A program made the translations under genes and the position numbers. From Toxonevra muliebris (Eukaryota > Arthropoda > Insecta > Diptera > Pallopteridae), in NCBI GenBank assembly GCA_963691655.1, contig OY829326.1, positions 56,227,776 to 56,291,775 of the forward strand: a stretch of 64,000 nt of DNA. Reading direction: 5' to 3'. How positions within the stretch are numbered: position 1 is the stretch's first letter; every line of letters begins with the position of its first letter. Positions 20,740 to 32,589 of the stretch are shown here, one piece after another. The notes below the pieces were generated by a model. The model made no database searches. It was not told the origin of the DNA and saw only the letters and a program-made list of their open reading frames with translations.

Positions 20740-22560
20740 CTTGAAAGTTCAAACTAGATAGAAAATTATGTTAAAACTAGAAAAATATCAGATGAATAAA
20801 CAGATTAAAGACTTGATCAGGATTAAGACCTAAAATTAGATCATAGGCTAAAACAAAAATCTTACTAGAATTCTGACAATATTCAAATTAAAATTTGGAC
20901 CAAATGCCAAAAAATCAAACCAAAACTCAGATTGAAATTGAAACCAAATTTCAGACGAAAAGATCAAACCAACATTTAGACTTAAACTCAGGACCAATAT
21001 CAGACACAGAATTTAAGTTAAAACTCTCATAAAAGTTAACAAATTAGATCAAAATTCAGACTTAAACTCAGACCAAAACTAATTTAAAATTCAGATAAAA
21101 ATTTAGACCTAATCTCAAACTAAAAAAATTAAAATTCAGACAAAAGGCTGGACCAAGCTTAAACTAAAGTTAAAAAAAAACTTAGATCAACATTTAGACT
21201 TAAACTCCGATTTAAATTCATACCAAAACTAATATTAAAATTTAGACAAAAATTCAAACTCAAATTTAGACCAAATTTCAAACCAAAAATCAGATTAAAA
21301 TTCAGACCAATATACAGACAAAATTCAATTCAAAGTTCAAAGGAAAACTCTGACCAACATTTAAACTTAAACTAATACCAAATATCAAACAGAGAATTCA
21401 AGTTTAAACTCTAATCAAAGTTTAGAAATAAGACCAAAATTCAAACTTAAATTCAGACCAAAATTAATATTAAAATTCAGGCAAAAATTTAAAGTAAAAT
21501 TTTGAATAAATGTAAAAAAAATCAAACTATAACTCAGATTAAAATTCAAGTCAAAATTTAGACCAAAAACCGAACAAAAGATCAGAGAAAAACTTAGACC
21601 AATATTTGGATCTGAACTCAGACCAAATATCAGACACAGAATTTAAGTTTAAACTCTGATCAAAGTTCAGAAGTTAGACCAAAATTTAGACTTAAATTCA
21701 GACCAAAACTAATATTAAAATTCAGACAAAAATTTAAACTAACATTTAGACCAAATCTCAAGCCAAAACTCAGACCAAAAAACTGGACCAAATTTAGACT
21801 AAAGTTCAAAGAAAAACTCAGACCAACATTTAGACCAAATTTCAGAAACGAAATTTAATCTTAAACTCAGATCCAAACTCGGACCAAAATTTAGGGCTGA
21901 ACAAAAATTAGAACAAAATTAAGACTTAAATTCAGACCAAAACTAATATTAAATCAGACATTAGTTCAAACTAAAATATAGACCAAATCTCAAACCAAAA
22001 ATTCGACCACAACTCAGATTGAAATTGAAATCAAAATTCAGACCAAAAATCGGATTAAAGTTCAAAGAAAAACTCAGACCAACATTTAGACTTAAACTTA
22101 GAGTAAATATCAGACACTCAATTTAAGTTTAAACTCTGACCAAAGTTCAGAAATTCAAATTCAGACCAAAACTAATATTAAAATTAAGACAAAAATATAA
22201 ACTAAAATTTAGACCAAAAACTAAAATTAAGACCAAAAACCGGACCAAAATTCAAAGAAAAATTCTGACCAATATTTAGACTTAAACTTAGACCAAATAT
22301 CAGACACAGAATTTAAGTTTAAACTCAGATCAAAGTTCGGAGAATAGACCAAAATCAAACTAAAATTTAGGCCAAAACTAATATTCAAATTCATAGAAAA
22401 ACTCAAACTAAAATTTAGACCAACTGTCAAACCAAAAATCAGAGCAAAACTCAGATTGAAATTGAAACAAAAATTAAGACCAAAAACCGGACCAAAATTC
22501 AAACAAAAAATTCAGACTGATATTCAGACCAAAAATTAGACTAAAAACCGGAACCGGAAC
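20740..22560. repeat. Degenerate higher-order tandem array, ~1.8 kb
   Basis: A short motif near CAGACCAAAATTT is reiterated throughout. It is organised in a longer repeat of roughly 210-250 bp: the phrase CTAATATTAAAATTCAGAC recurs near 21228, 21463, 21709, 21940, 22170 and 22377. The minus-strand frame at 22227-22502 (repeats of GLNFSL type) is only this array translated. Confidence 0.85.
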
Positions 22561-22681
22561 TCAAAACACAAACTCGAAACCCAAAAATAATAATAATAAT
22601 AATAATAATACAACAATCTAACTACACAATTTATATAAATTTACCAAAACTATAATCAAATTTTGCAAACTAGAGAATCAA

Positions 22682-23535
22682 ACCTCGGTGGCACACATTT
22701 TTCGATTGTCACATTCGCCGCACATGAGTCTGGTCAGGCACACTTACTTTTCAGTGCATTTTTATGACTTGCAGGTGCAAAATGCTTTATTCCTTCCCCC
22801 TCCCCCTCCCCCTCCCTCCTAGTCGTTTTCACATACAGTACCGGTTAATGAAATAGCAGTGAAGGAGGAAAAATGTTTCATATCAAATAAACAATATCTT
22901 TAAGTAGTGTATTTAAATAATGTTAAGATATAAATAATAGCCTGAAGTCTTTTACACTTGGAATAAAATTAGTTTGTCCGTCAAAGGTTTCATAAAAATT
23001 TCACAAAATAAATGACTCTGACATCAAATGATTTGGATTGTCAAAAAATAGCAGTGCTTAGTATAAAATTAGAGATAGGAGCATTATTTTGGAAACAACT
23101 TTCATGCTTTTAAGTACTAAGTAACCATGAAATTTATTGAAATGGCTCTTTTTGGCTATACTAGCAACATATTGGCGTAGTATATAGTCAGCTATATGCC
23201 TCCGCTTCTTTCAACAGGAGTCGCCTGTTATTCTGTTATGATTAGATATTATCTTGAAAACTACTTTTTCAATACCATTCAAATAAATCGTATTATTTCT
23301 ATACAAAAGCACTAAAGAGTATGTGGGTCTGGCCAGGCTCATGTGTGACAAATGTAATATATAAACCAAAACATCCTTATATTGGATTTTTTCATACAGA
23401 TACGTGCATGAATCGTTAGCTAAAAATAAGTTAGGGAGCTACCTGAAATTTCAATTCGTCAGCTTAATTAGAAATATGTTTAAATTGCAATTAAAATCGC
23501 AAAAGTCTGGCCAGACTCATGTGTGTCACCAAGGG
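22682..23535. mobile_element. TTAA-type (piggyBac-like) nonautonomous element, 854 bp
   Basis: The left end ACCTCGGTGGCACACAT follows TCAA (a decayed TTAA, 22678-22681). The right end, inverted, reads CCCTTGGTGACACACAT before TTAA (23536-23539); 14 of 17 positions agree. Inside, TCTGGCCAGRCTCATGTGTG words occur near both ends. No coding capacity. A C-rich tract (CCCCCTCCCCC, about 22794-22818) is unusual for this window. Confidence 0.65.
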
Positions 23536-23612
23536 TTAATAAGAAAAATTTTATAAACAGTTTTAAATTTCTTCTTTTCCTTTTATGGCACAACAACCCA
23601 TGGAGGGCCTAG

Positions 23613-23922
23613 GTTAGGTTAGGTTGGAGTGGCTGTCGAGAGACACACTTAGGCCTGAACGGCCCATTGTGATACCACATAGTTGGACCTACAGTTTAAC
23701 GCCGATTCCGAACGGCGGTGTGGCAATTTTTTATCGGCTTGGTGGTTTTGCCATTACCAACCTATGTGTGTACTTGTACACTATCTTATAATTCTCATAC
23801 ACTTCATATTGACAGTGAATATAAGAAAGTAATGAAAATTAACCACCAGACGAAGACGGGAATCGAACCCGAACCTCCCAGATGAAAGTCTAGTGCACTA
23901 TCCACTAGGCTATCGAGGTCGT
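23613..23922 (-). mobile_element. tRNA-derived SINE, copy 2
   Basis: Same element as at 5247-5552, about 97% identical, also reading on the minus strand: tRNA-like head at the right end, body, then a CCTAACCTAACC-like tail at the left. A perfect 15-bp duplication CCATGGAGGGCCTAG (23598-23612 and 23923-23937) flanks it. It has one more TAACC unit in the tail than copy 1. Confidence 0.9.
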
Positions 23923-23937
23923 CCATGGAGGGCCTAG

Positions 23938-25290
23938 ACCGAAACAAAATGCATTATTATTAATTAAACAAAGAACTCAAAAAATAATTTACGAAAATTA
24001 AATAATTCTCCTTATAAAGTTCATGTAGTTCCCCGAACTTGTTGTGTTGCTTTCCTTGAACGGGAGTATATAAAAAAAAAAAACAAAGCTGAATTGGATT
24101 TCGGGGTTTAGATGCGTAGTAAAGTGAAAGTGCAATATCAGTATTAAAACATTTATTACAATTTCTCTGTAGAATTTCTCTATACATATTCCAAATAATT
24201 TTTTTTTGTTATTTATTTTAACCAATTTTTTTTTACGTACAAGAAATACCTCCAAAATTAAACGCAAAGCTAATATTAGTAATGTTGGTTTTTTTTAATT
24301 GTTTCTTCTCGCAGTTTGTTTTTATTTAAAACAGTTAAATGTTTTATGTAAATACAGTGTAATAAAATGCTTGGAATGTTGCAAAAATATTTGCTCAAGA
24401 TAAAAATAAAAGAAGAATATAAACTGACGTACATAAATTTCGAACTCGTTTTGTTAGAATAAATCATAGAAATAAATACTCGTACTTGCCCATGTGGTGC
24501 TGCTGCCTGAGAGGCGTATGAGTGGTTGTGTTTATCAGTATTAAAATATTTACCTGTAAATAAATGAAAAAAAAAAAAACATAAAAAATTAGTTAATCTA
24601 TGTAGATACGTAGTTAAACATTTTTCATCTAATTATAAACTAATTAAGAAAAACGCAGAAAATTGTTTAATTATAAACGAAAATGATTTTCGTATATTTT
24701 CTAATACCAACTCAACATTTAAGCGCTTGTCCTCTTGCATCATTTTCAAATTCATCAACTTGCAATTTTTGATGCAAAAATATTTTAATAATTAAAAATA
24801 TAGCTATAAAGTTGTTAGTAACTAAGAAGAGCATAGCTTCCTATGTAGCTATGCATGTATGTGTGTGTATGTATGTATGGAAAACCTAAATTCCAACACT
24901 TGCAAACGACATTCTCTTGCTATTTTCCTGCCTGAGCATTTTGTAGACTATGCATGTGTAGCTAGAGCTCATTAATATCAAACAAGCATGTCGTTGTCGC
25001 TGTGAAGAATCCTGAAAATCAAGAAGAAAAATTTTGTAACATTATAGTAACAGCAGCAGCAGCAACAATAGAGCTAGTGTTCCATATATGTAGAGCAAAA
25101 GCGATGTAGTATACGTCATTATTATTTTCATTATGTGTGATTAACTATGATGTCGTCAACACGAGAAGCTCTTGATGCTGTGATTGTAACTATAGCATAG
25201 AGTGAAAGTATTTATGATGTTCTGTATGCACACTGAGTGACGTTTTTAAATCATAGGTGATTTTCTAATTATCTGTTGGTAGTTGTATTC
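23938..25290. other. Intergenic, no gene seen
   Basis: AT-rich with a TATG/TGTG microsatellite near 24855-24880 and CAG repeats near 25052. Nothing identifiable. Confidence 0.6.
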
Positions 25291-25468
25291 TGAGAACGGA
25301 AAAATTTCAGACATTACCGGTAATCTATTGCAATAACTTCTACCAATCATTATTAGGAGTATAGATTATTGTTTTCTACGGACATACTGTAATGAAGAAA
25401 TTGATTTAAGTGAAAAAGGAAGACTTCCTGCATTACCAATAATTTAAAACTAAAACTTCAACGAATTA

Positions 25469-25952
25469 CACTGCACAACAAAATAGGACTGTAAAACCGT
25501 ATTTGAATTGTGGAAAGATTCTTCCGGACCATTTTTGGCCGCTGATCACGAATCTGTAACAAAGATGCCCGGGTCGCGTCAGGTTTCGTATACATATATA
25601 CGTAAATCCAGGTCTTTTGAAAATCTGATAAGGTTCGTAAATGAAATTTTTTTCTGTTTTGGGAGTTTTGAATTTAAAAATTTTTTTTCATAAAATTTAA
25701 ATTTTTCGTAGTTAGGTATATTCATTTTTTAAAATTTAATGAAATGTGGGTTCATGGATAAACATTTTTTTCTTACAAAACTTTTAAAATTGCATGATTC
25801 TTGTAAAAAATAAAGAAAAATATCAAATTTTCGAAAAGCGAAGATTTATGAATATATACGAAACCTGACATGATTCCAGATTCGTGATCAGCGGCCAAAA
25901 ATATCCCAGAAAGCCTGGGGTGGCCCAGATATTATTTTGCTGTTGTACAGTG
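25469..25952. mobile_element. Foldback element with CACTG ends, 484 bp
   Basis: The ends are CACTGCACAACAAAATA and, inverted, CACTGTACAACAGCAAAATA. TTA on both sides (25466-25468, 25953-25955) would be a 3-bp duplication, as in CACTA/EnSpm elements. The interior folds back: GGCCGCTGATCACGAATCT near 25539 reappears inverted near 25880-25910, and GTCAGGTTTCGTATA likewise. No coding capacity. Confidence 0.65.
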
Positions 25953-26067
25953 TTATCTTCTGGGAGTAGTTTCAGATATTATTTTGCTGTTGTGCAGTGT
26001 TATCTTCTGGGAGTAGTTTCAGATTTTATTTTGCTGTTGTGCAGTGTTATCTTCTGGGAATAGTTTT
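25927..26067. repeat. 47-bp tandem repeat, three units
   Basis: Units start at 25927, 25974 and 26021, nearly identical (AGATATTATTTTGCTGTTG then TRCAGTGTTATCTTCTGGGA). The first unit overlaps the right end of the CACTG element, so the repeat has multiplied that terminus plus about 20 bp of flank. Confidence 0.9.
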
Positions 26068-26769
26068 TTCTTTTATACAGATATATTAAAATGAAGAAAT
26101 TGAGTAAAAGAAAAATGACAGGCATTACAACAAGCATTACTAGTAATCAAACACTATAATTATTACCGATTATTATTTTTTATGAGAGAGAAAAAGAAAA
26201 TCTAAGACATTACTTCATGCATTACCAGTCATATGAAGCTATTACTTCCGTCGGTTATTTTCGAAAGCATAGATATTTCTTTGATTTGGACAGGTTAAGC
26301 TGAGCACATCGGGTAAATGAAAAATCAAAGGCATTACCTAATGCATTACCAGTAATATAAAGTGCAATTCGCAGATGTATTGATATGGTTAATACTGAAT
26401 TTGATACGGGTATATTAGAATAAAGCAACTGAGAAAACAAAAAAGTTTAGCCATTACTTTTTGCATTACCAGTAATGCACAGACATAACTTTCATCAACA
26501 ATTCTTTGGAGTTAAGATTTTTCTGTAATAAGGTGATACTAAATTGGTGAAATTAAGTGAGGGCAAAATGCAAGTCATTACCGCATGCGTTACCAGTAAT
26601 CTAAGGTCATAACTCCACCGATTAATATCTAGAGCATGGATTTTTCTTTAGCGTGAACAGGTTAAATTGAAAGAACCAGATAAATGAAAACTTAAATATC
26701 CATCCATCGTTAAGTTTATCTTCTGATATATTACTGGTGTCGGTTTTATTTCTGAGAGAGAGGCCGTTT

Positions 26770-28100
26770 TTTTAAGGCCCAAACGTTAATCCGTTCTAGA
26801 TCGCTATTGAGGTGTGCAATGAACTAATTGAATGTTGTTAGCTTATCAATAATATATCTGTGGTCTAAAGCAATAAACGCTTAAGTCGACTTAAAACAGA
26901 ATTGAATTATAAATGCTATCGTTTTCTACTTATTCCAATGCGCATGTACGTGAAATCCCTGAAATTATGTTTTTTAAAACAAAAGTTATAAAAAAAAAGA
27001 AACGAATTTGCTTACATAGAGTGGCAATGAATCACATTAACATCAAACCGTGTTTACTCGAAATGAGATTTTCAGACTTAAGTGCTTATTGCTTTTGACC
27101 ACAGATGTAATTGAACATCGTCAGCGTACAAGTGAAGTTTAGAATGTAGAATAACGTTTGGATCCCTGAGGAACACCTCGGGTTACAGGGAGAAATTTTG
27201 AAAGAATGGTACCCCCACTTACTGGCTGTATTCTACCCTGAAGATAAGACAAAACTAATTTGGCTGCGGTTGTCGAGAAATTATACATATTTATTAGTTT
27301 CAGGTGAAGAATAGAATGGTCGACAGTGTCAAAAACTTTTGAGTAGTCCAGAAGTGTCAAGAGAGTGACCTTATTGTTGTCAATTTCATTACGAATGTCC
27401 TCAATCACGTCATTTAAAGCGGTTTCACAGCTCCGCTTGGGTTTAAAGCCAGACTGTTTGTCGGTCAATAAATTATTGTTAGAAATGTGTTTGCCAATTT
27501 GATTGAGCAACAATGACTCAAAGGCTTTGGAGATAAATGGTAAGATTGCAATAGATCTGAATTCATTATTAGATTTTGCGAATGGTATTATTTTCCAATT
27601 GTCAGGAAATAGAGAGGTAGTTAAAATAATGATGAAAAATGAGAGTGATGTAAGGCAGGAGTACCGGAAGTAAAGCTTTCAGGAATATCGTGAGAATAGC
27701 ATCGTACCCCACGGCATGGACACATCACTGTTCAACAACCGCAAAGCACAAACTGTCGCTAGGGATAAAACTAATACTGCGATTTTTATAGTAATTTACA
27801 TCGACGGTTGTCAGAGGTATATTAGTGAATTTATCATTAAGGTCGTTCACATCAATAGAAGTATCGTTTATATAAGTTTTGCTTTTTTCGAGACCTGCAG
27901 GAACTATCTGCTGCCAAGTCTGTTTTGTTCCAATGGCTGTGCTAAACTTCTCTTCGTAGTACTTCTTTTTGGCATCTCTAATTTTAATAACGACTTTATT
28001 TTTCATTTAAATTTAAATTTGTTTGGAGATCAGGGCGTTTATATCGCTTCAAACGTTTATAAGCAAGGTCACCTTCAGCTATTAAAGTTTTCATGGTCGC
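26770..28100 (-). pseudogene. Non-LTR retrotransposon reverse transcriptase, broken (Jockey-type)
   Basis: In order on the minus strand: a linker (IRDAKKKYYEEKFSTAIG, from about 28000), FPDNWKIIPFAK and FRSIAILPFISKAFESLLLN (about 27590-27500), then GFKPKRSCETALNDVI, LLDYSKVFDTVDHSIL (catalytic D region), RGVPQGS (about 27165) and LYADDVQLH (about 27130-27105, the YADD active site). The frame then resumes at about 26850 with HLNSDLERINVWA. Frameshifts separate the blocks, the segment between VPQGS and YADD is shortened, and a MITE splits the tail. It cannot encode an active enzyme. Confidence 0.88.
26858..27104. mobile_element. MITE inserted in the reverse transcriptase pseudogene
   Basis: CTGTGGTCTAAAGCAATAAA (26858 on) and, inverted, CTGTGGTCAAAAGCAATAAG (ending 27104) are ~30-bp imperfect terminal repeats. 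They interrupt the retrotransposon frame between YADDVQLH and the later DLERINVWA. The flanks ATAT and ATGT may be a 4-bp duplication. 247 bp, no coding capacity. Confidence 0.75.
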
Positions 28101-28721
28101 TCAGTTTTCTTAACAAATTTGGTTTTACAATCGTTTTTAATATAGAAATTATGTGTTGCATACTTTTGGGCTTAGAGTAAAATATGTAATAAAACACAGA
28201 TTTAAAAATTCACACAATACCAACGTGACATTTGATTTTAATTTCTATCAATTCACCTCCACTATAAATTTTCCTTCACCCCCGAGAAAACATGTTATTA
28301 CAACAAAAAACAGAACCATTCATTATATAATTTTTGACATACGCATTAAAAGTTCTGAACATCATAAAAGTAAGAAAAATATCTCACGCTCATGTTGTCA
28401 TAAAGCTTACAATCTGCACGTGTAGCTATTTTCTTCAATATACAATACTTCAATATGATACACAAATAACTTTATCCAGTTATGTTCATCAAAAGTATTC
28501 TAATGCTTTTTCGCTTTAATACAATATTTATATTTATAGTTGAAAACATATTGCAACAATGTTTCTTTCGTTGCCATGGTTGCACTCTTTTTCTTTGCCC
28601 TTGCAACATGCGATGAAATCTTAGTCTGAGTACTCGTACGACATAAGCAATTCATTGTGCACGTCATTTTAACAACATTTTAAACTTGTGCGCAACATTT
28701 TCCATCATGTCGCAGCAATAC

Positions 28722-28754
<33 letters not shown>

Positions 28755-29940
28755 CATGAAAAATTTTAAAATCTTTATCACATTCTATCATCATTAAATA
28801 TAGCAATGGCAACATCATCGTCATCAAAATCATCGTCATTATACCTCTACATTCCACATTTCCGTTTCCGTTTCTACTACAATATTAGTTTTTGTGAGTG
28901 TATTAATTGAAAGTATTTCTTCTTTTTTTTTTTTGCAACATTCGCGTGCTACGTGAACTTAAGATTGATGTCACAATACATTGTGGTTGAGAAGTGGCAA
29001 CAACAACAGCAGTAGCGCTGTCAGCAACTGATGAAGATTTTTGATGTCAATGTCGACAAGTACCGACTGACTCGGTGATGATGATGATAATGACGATGAC
29101 GACATTAATGATGATCACGATGACGAAAGGTGTGAAGGATTAGCACCGTATCGCAACACAGAAATGTGTCACAAGCAAAGTTTAGAAAAACACATAAAAA
29201 ACATCGAGAAGAGGAGAGAAAACAAAAATTTGAAAGTGTTGTTACTTGAAAGTGTTGTCAACATTAATTAAGTGAGATAGCAAGCAGCTAGAAGCACAAG
29301 TTATTAGAAGAATATTAATTTAAGACTTTTACCTCAATGTTTGCGTTTATGTTTTATTTATGTATTTCCTAGATACTTGTATTTTTGTTTGTGGAAATTT
29401 CTAACTTTGTGTATGTACATATGTATGTATGTATGTATGTATGCAAGGTGTATTCAAAGTTATTTGTTAACGTCAGAAGTTTTTAAACTCTTGTTTGCTG
29501 TTGTTGCTTCTCGTGCTGCACTTCTGAAGAGTATAACATTTCAATTAAGTTTACAATATTCAATAATAGCAATAATTTCATTTGAAAATGATATCACAAA
29601 TTTTGTAAATTATTTATTTATTTATTTATTTATTACATAGTAACTTACAATTAAAATTATTAGCTGCATGGAGTAACAGCTATAGCAACAATGGAATTTT
29701 GTAAATTATTTTATGTTGTAAGGAATTAAGAATAATAAACAAATTAATAAGTTTTTGTTTTCTTTCGTAAGCAAATATACGCTCAATTATTTGCTATTTA
29801 AAATATTTGTATTTTAAAATATAAAGTGAGCAGAGAGAGAGAGAGAGAGATAGTTGTTCTCAAGTTGGTCATTGTCATTTGAAACAATATTAAAAATAAA
29901 GAGAGAGAGAGAGAGAAAATATGAAAGAGAGACTTAGAAC
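28101..29940. other. No gene; simple repeats
   Basis: A poly-T run near 28722-28744, GAT/GAC-rich trinucleotide stretches at about 29065-29125, TATG repeats near 29415-29442, TTTA repeats near 29610-29635 and GA repeats near 29833-29850 and 29900-29915. No supported reading frame. Confidence 0.6.
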
Positions 29941-29952
29941 GAGCATTGATAT

Positions 29953-31208
29953 CAGTGTGGCCAACTCAGTGCTTTTCCCGCTAAATTTAGTGCTTTTTGA
30001 AAATTAAGACGCGGAAAAAAAGTGGTTTAGCGGTCAGCGGGTTTTTAACGTGTTTTTTTCAATTTAAAAGACACTAAATGCTCCGCTAAATAATCCTTAC
30101 AACATTTTTTATCGAAACAATGAGCTTATTTAAAACTAAAGTTCGTAACCATAAGTCACTCAATTCAAAAAATTCGTTACTTCTTCTGAATTGAGATTAA
30201 AGAGTGTGTTATAACCAGAAGTAGCTGATAGTAATGTAGAGAATATAGACAGCGATTGTATAATTTAAAAATGCTGTGAATTAAAAACTTTAAAAATACA
30301 TGTATTTAATTAATTTTCTTTTTAATACAGCAGAATTTTGAAAATTCGTAATCGAAAGGGACCAGCAATTTTTTACGAATTACTGAGGTTTTCGATTTAA
30401 AGAGATTTCGATTTAACTCTTTCACCCCCGAGTTTTTCCTTAAATTCTTAGTTGAGTTTTTTCAATATTTTATGCAAATATTAAAATAAATTTTTAAAAA
30501 TAATATGACCAAGACTCTTAATCCTTACAGTTTTCCTTAAGTTTTCCAATGGGGCATAATGTCTGTTATAACCTCTGTAACCAGGAATTATAACAAAGCA
30601 AATTTACGGCGATGACACTGCATGTATACAATCCACTCATTGATAGCCAGCATCCGTATTTTAAAGAAAACTCAAATAAAATGGAAACCGTATCACCCAT
30701 TTTACTAAAGTTGTAGTTTTTAAACATTATTGGGATATACGTTAACGAGGTTAAAATAAGAAAAATTCGAATTAACGGTTTTGTAGTTTAAGGCTCTTTT
30801 CGCGTATCTTGTTAATTCCTTAAAAAAAAGTGAACGTAGCTATCTACAATGATTGATTTTTTTCGAATCATAGTTCCATAGAATTTTGCTTTGCATTACG
30901 AATTATAAGAAGATGTCAACAACCAATTTCGATTTATAAGAGGTTAAACAGAAATTAAATGTAATGAAAAAAAAAATACGAATTAGCGAGGGGACCAAAA
31001 TGTGTAGAATTTTTGCGAATTAAAACTATTTTTCCCAGGGACCAGCAGTTTGTTACAAATTAACGGGTACGAATTATCGCGATTCTACTGTGCATAAAAA
31101 AATTGTGTTTAACACTTTTATAGAGAAAAAATTTAGCGCTTTTTTAATGAAAATACGCGTTTTTTCTGCATTTTAGCGGATTTTGAAAAGGAAAAGTTGG
31201 CCACACTG
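29953..31208. mobile_element. hAT-like element, 1256 bp, carrying a nested insertion
   Basis: The ends CAGTGTGGCCAACT are identical and inverted (29953-29966, 31195-31208). A perfect 8-bp duplication ATTGATAT flanks it (29945-29952, 31209-31216). Subterminal parts match the 298-bp element at 13788. The extra length is largely a nested pogo-like insertion at 30328-31090; without it the element is ~493 bp. No transposase. Confidence 0.9.
30328..31090. mobile_element. Pogo/Tigger-like nonautonomous element nested in the hAT-like element
   Basis: The left end CAGCAGAATTTTGAAAATTC follows TA (30326-30327). The right end, inverted, is CAGTAGAATCGCGATAATTC; the right flank is TG, a decayed TA. CAGTAGAAYC...ATTCG is the usual terminus of pogo/Tigger elements. 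The phrase GGGACCAGCARTTTKTTAC occurs near both ends. No transposase frame. Confidence 0.65.
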
Positions 31209-31804
31209 ATTGATATATTCAAGAGAGAAGCAAATGGTAGCGTATGAGAGAAATAGAGCCAATTGATGTCTGAATCAAATTCAACGCGACAGCGACACGA
31301 TTTCATTTGTCAAAACGATCAAATTGACGACAACACGACGATAATTGACGCCGCTATCACAAGTCTTTATTTTTTCCGATTTCAATAGTCGAATGAAAAA
31401 ATTTTGAAAAAAATTCCATTTGGCTTATTTTAGTTGTTTTCGAAAGTAAGTGATAAAAAAATTTGAGTAATTTTTTCGAAAAGTTTTATTGAAAATTATT
31501 TTTTTTTTTTATTTAAAATAGGTCGAAATATTAATTGAAGAGATGTATTGAAATAAGTTTGTCACTACCGCATTCTTTGTAATCAAATCGCCGATCACAC
31601 AATGACACTTTGTAGTCTTGTTGTATTAAGTTTAATATATTTAGAACATGTATGAAGTAGTCGGCCGTTGAAGGTCTAGATTCTTTCCCGGACTTTCCAA
31701 ATATTAAATTTATTAGAAAATAATCCTCAAATATTTATTTCAGAACAAATAAAATAATTTTCTGAATTATACTTATACATTAAATTTCGTTGAAAGGCGA
31801 ATAA

Positions 31805-32573
31805 AGAACTTGAATGATGATGGTGTTGGAGCTAGAGTTCATGGGGAAAGACCAAGAAGACACTTATTTATCAGTATGGGTCAAGAAAAGTCAAATTTTC
31901 GGGCCTTCGAGGAAAGTTTAGATAGTGACACTATTAATAGCCAAATTTTTATTCACTCTGATAGTAAAGCCGCATTATTAGCACTTAACGCTTTTAAAAT
32001 TATGTCAAAATTAGTGTGAGATTGTTTGCATCTACTGAATAGACCTGCAACAGAGTTCATCAGATATGAGTGCCAGGTCACAGTGGCATATGTAGAAAGA
32101 AAAGGCAGATGAGCTTGCTAGAAAAGGACCAGAACCATTCTGCGAATTGCCATGGAGTTCCACGAAGCACAATCTCAATAAATGGCTTGAAGGTAAATCG
32201 CATTAATACTGGATGGAAACAAAAGGTATAACAGTAGCAGAAGCCTTCATGGCAAAAATATCTAGAAAGAGAACTGTAGATCTTTTTGGATTAAAAAGAA
32301 TAGGTATTTGCATTGTCTCAGGCTTCTTAACTGGATATTGTAGAGTAAACAAACACCTATATAATATGAAGATAAGTCAGAATGTCTTATGTAAGTTGGG
32401 TAGTACGAAGAAGAGGAAACAGCTGAGTACTTATTGTGCCACTGCAATTATGAAATATCGACCCGTCTTCGTTACTTAGGAGATTACTATCTAGAACCGT
32501 CAGATATTGTGAACAAATCTCCCAGGAAGGCTTTAGAATTCTTAATGAATATTTCTTTATTTGACGGTTAAAC
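31805..32573 (+). pseudogene. Non-LTR retrotransposon tail: RNase H and CCHC-type knuckle, broken
   Basis: RNase H pieces are GVGARVHGERPRRHLFISMG, then IFIHSDSKAALLALNAFKI (31950-32008, containing the catalytic-type DS), then after stops VTVAYVE and KADELARKG-like remnants. LLTGYCRVNKHLYNMKISQ (about 32320-32380) and EEEETAEYLLCHCNYEIST (about 32407-32465) are the zinc-knuckle tail, ending LRYLGDYYLEPSDI and LEFLMNISLFDG at 32573. At least five stops or shifts. The RNase H plus ETAEHLLCHC layout fits R1/LOA/I-type elements rather than Jockey proper. Confidence 0.85.
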
Positions 32574-32589
32574 AGTTCTCTTGCAACAG

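Larger units (their letters stand above)
25300..26620. repeat. Degenerate tandem repeat, ~122-bp unit, interrupted
   Basis: GCATTACCAGTAAT-like cores recur near 26134, 26219, 26343, 26463 and 26587 (spacing 85, 124, 120, 124), with related ACATTACCGGTAAT and GCATTACCAATAAT at about 25311 and 25430. Units share CATAGAT/TTTTTCTTT and GAAAATC words. The array is split by the CACTG element at 25469-25952 and the 47-bp repeat after it. Confidence 0.7.

Noticed and set aside
22227..22502. 91-codon minus-strand frame with repeated GLNFSL-like words
   Set aside because: It is the degenerate tandem array translated; the periodicity belongs to the DNA.
27716..28180. 154-codon plus-strand frame, one of the longest in the window
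   Set aside because: It is antisense to the retrotransposon reverse transcriptase region on the minus strand.
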